This document shows positions 5,730-6,448 of a stretch of 6,448 nucleotides of DNA, one piece after another (position 1 is the first letter of the stretch; each line of letters starts with the position of its first letter). Below the pieces are notes generated by a model. That model had not been told where the DNA came from. It worked only from the letters and a program-made list of their open reading frames with translations, and ran no database searches. Made by a program: the position numbers and the translations under genes. The stretch is from positions 1 through 6,448 of the forward strand of contig CAZMBZ010000292.1 of NCBI GenBank assembly GCA_964564285.1, in the 5' to 3' direction. The DNA is from JAUWQU01 sp964564285 (lineage in GTDB: Bacteria; Planctomycetota; Phycisphaerae; SM23-33).

Positions 5730-6448
5730 CGCAGCAACGCCTTTCGACGGGCAAGGTAGTTCAGCAGGAAGCGGTCGTATGGCTCGTCCGTCCGCGTCAG
5801 CACGTACTCGATGTTCCGCTGGCCACACTCTCGCCGGTAATTGGCGGTAAAGGCGTTTATCTCCTCGATGTAACCATCACGAACATAGCGCGGGTCCACC
5901 TGAATACGCTCGTTGGTTTCCATATCCGTGAAGGTGAGTGTCTTCTTGAATGGGAAGTCCAGCTCGGCTGGGTCCATCAGGTGGAACACGATTATCTGGT
6001 GCTTCTTGAACACGAAGTGCTGAAGGGCCTTCATTACCTCCGTCGGATCGTCGTACAGATCGGAGATTACAATCACCAGCCCGCGCTTGTCGATGGTGTT
6101 GGCCAGGTCGTGAAAAGTCGGGGCGATGTTGGTTGTCTTGCCCGGACTGGCGTGCTCGAGCTGCTTGAACACCCGGTCCAGGTGGGCTGGCGTCGAGTGC
6201 GGGGGCAGGTGGAACCGAACCTTCTCATCGAAACCGATCACGCCGACCATGTCCTGCTGGCGGCACATGAGATAGCTCAGGCACGCAGCCATGAAGCATC
6301 CGTAGGCGAACTTGGTGATGGGCGAGCCATAGCGGTAGCCCATCGAGTTGCTGACATCCAGCAGGATGTGCGCCCGCAGGTTCGTCTCCTGCTCGTACTG
6401 CTTGATGTAGTACCGGTCCGTCCGCCCGTACGCCACCCAGTCGAGGTG
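5726..6448 (-). CDS. DUF58 domain-containing VWA protein, C-terminal part
   Basis: Only the last 240 codons are in the window; the reading frame is open to the right edge and starts HLDWVAYGRTDRYYIKQYEQ. This matches the DUF58 core (consensus like R-x-I-D-W-x-x-x-A-R-T-x-x-x-x-V-K-x-F-E). The GTG at 6436 lies inside this motif and is not the true start. The VWA metal-site (MIDAS) motif is complete: DVSNS at visible residues 31-35, a Thr pair at 105-106 (GKTTNIAP) and ISDLYDD with Asp130. No transmembrane helix is seen in this part, so it is probably cytoplasmic. Family members of full length are about 300 residues, so roughly 50-70 residues are missing. The stop TGA (5726-5728) overlaps the BatA-type start. 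In known genomes DUF58 proteins are encoded with MoxR AAA+ ATPases and act with them in an incompletely defined chaperone-like or metal-dependent role; a moxR gene is expected just outside the window. Confidence 0.9.
   Translation of the reverse strand, partial: HLDWVAYGRTDRYYIKQYEQETNLRAHILLDVSNSMGYRYGSPITKFAYGCFMAACLSYLMCRQQDMVGVIGFDEKVRFHLPPHSTPAHLDRVFKQLEHASPGKTTNIAPTFHDLANTIDKRGLVIVISDLYDDPTEVMKALQHFVFKKHQIIVFHLMDPAELDFPFKKTLTFTDMETNERIQVDPRYVRDGYIEEINAFTANYRRECGQRNIEYVLTRTDEPYDRFLLNYLARRKALLR

Noticed and set aside
5730..5828. Upstream in-frame ATG at 5828 as the start of the BatA-type protein
   Set aside because: The extra 33 residues lack family similarity and would overlap the DUF58 gene by about 100 bp. 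The BatA domain begins right after ATG 5729, which has its own AAAGG and overlaps the DUF58 stop.
6434..6436. GTG at 6436 as the start of the DUF58 gene
   Set aside because: The frame continues upstream as HLDW, which is part of the conserved DUF58 core, so the gene is cut by the window edge rather than starting here.

Overview
The window looks like chromosomal DNA from a GC-rich member of the Planctomycetota (or a close PVC relative). The assignment is inferred from protein architecture, not from a search. The evidence is a secreted beta-propeller protein opening with the WPQWRGPN motif typical of that phylum, and a DUF58 protein followed by a long BatA-type membrane protein of the kind common there. 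No rRNA, tRNA, CRISPR array, insertion sequence, phage gene or origin was recognised.

Layout, left to right. (1) Positions 1-437, minus strand: the N-terminal 145 residues of a membrane-anchored sensor protein, with two membrane helices, a coiled-coil linker and the start of a PAS domain. It runs off the left edge. (2) Positions 438-848: a shared upstream region of about 410 bp between divergent genes, with a reasonable sigma70-like promoter (TTGGTA, 17 bp, TATGAT) for the plus-strand gene. (3) Positions 849-2168, plus strand: an exported PQQ-like/BamB-like beta-propeller protein. (4) Positions 2171-3403, minus strand: a class II CCA tRNA nucleotidyltransferase/poly(A) polymerase family enzyme, convergent with the propeller gene and only 2 bp from it. 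(5) Positions 3459-5729, minus strand: a 756-residue BatA-type membrane protein. (6) Positions 5726-6448, minus strand: the C-terminal 240 residues of a DUF58 protein with an intact metal-binding VWA motif. Its 5' end is off the right edge.

Genes 6, 5 and 4 are read in that order on the minus strand. DUF58 and the BatA-type gene overlap by four bases (ATGA), a sign of translational coupling. In known examples this pair follows a MoxR AAA+ ATPase gene, which would lie just beyond the right edge. The tRNA nucleotidyltransferase gene follows after 55 bp and may be co-transcribed or may have its own promoter with a leaderless start.

The gene content is mostly ordinary. The most unusual feature is at the gene ends. 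The stop codons of both complete minus-strand genes lie inside short tandem repeats: a 7-bp unit at 2173-2193 and a 10-bp unit at 3445-3474. The C-terminal tails of these proteins appear to be written by the repeats. Other points worth checking are the altered metal-site motif in the BatA-type protein next to an intact one in its DUF58 partner, and the eroded HD-like region of the nucleotidyltransferase.
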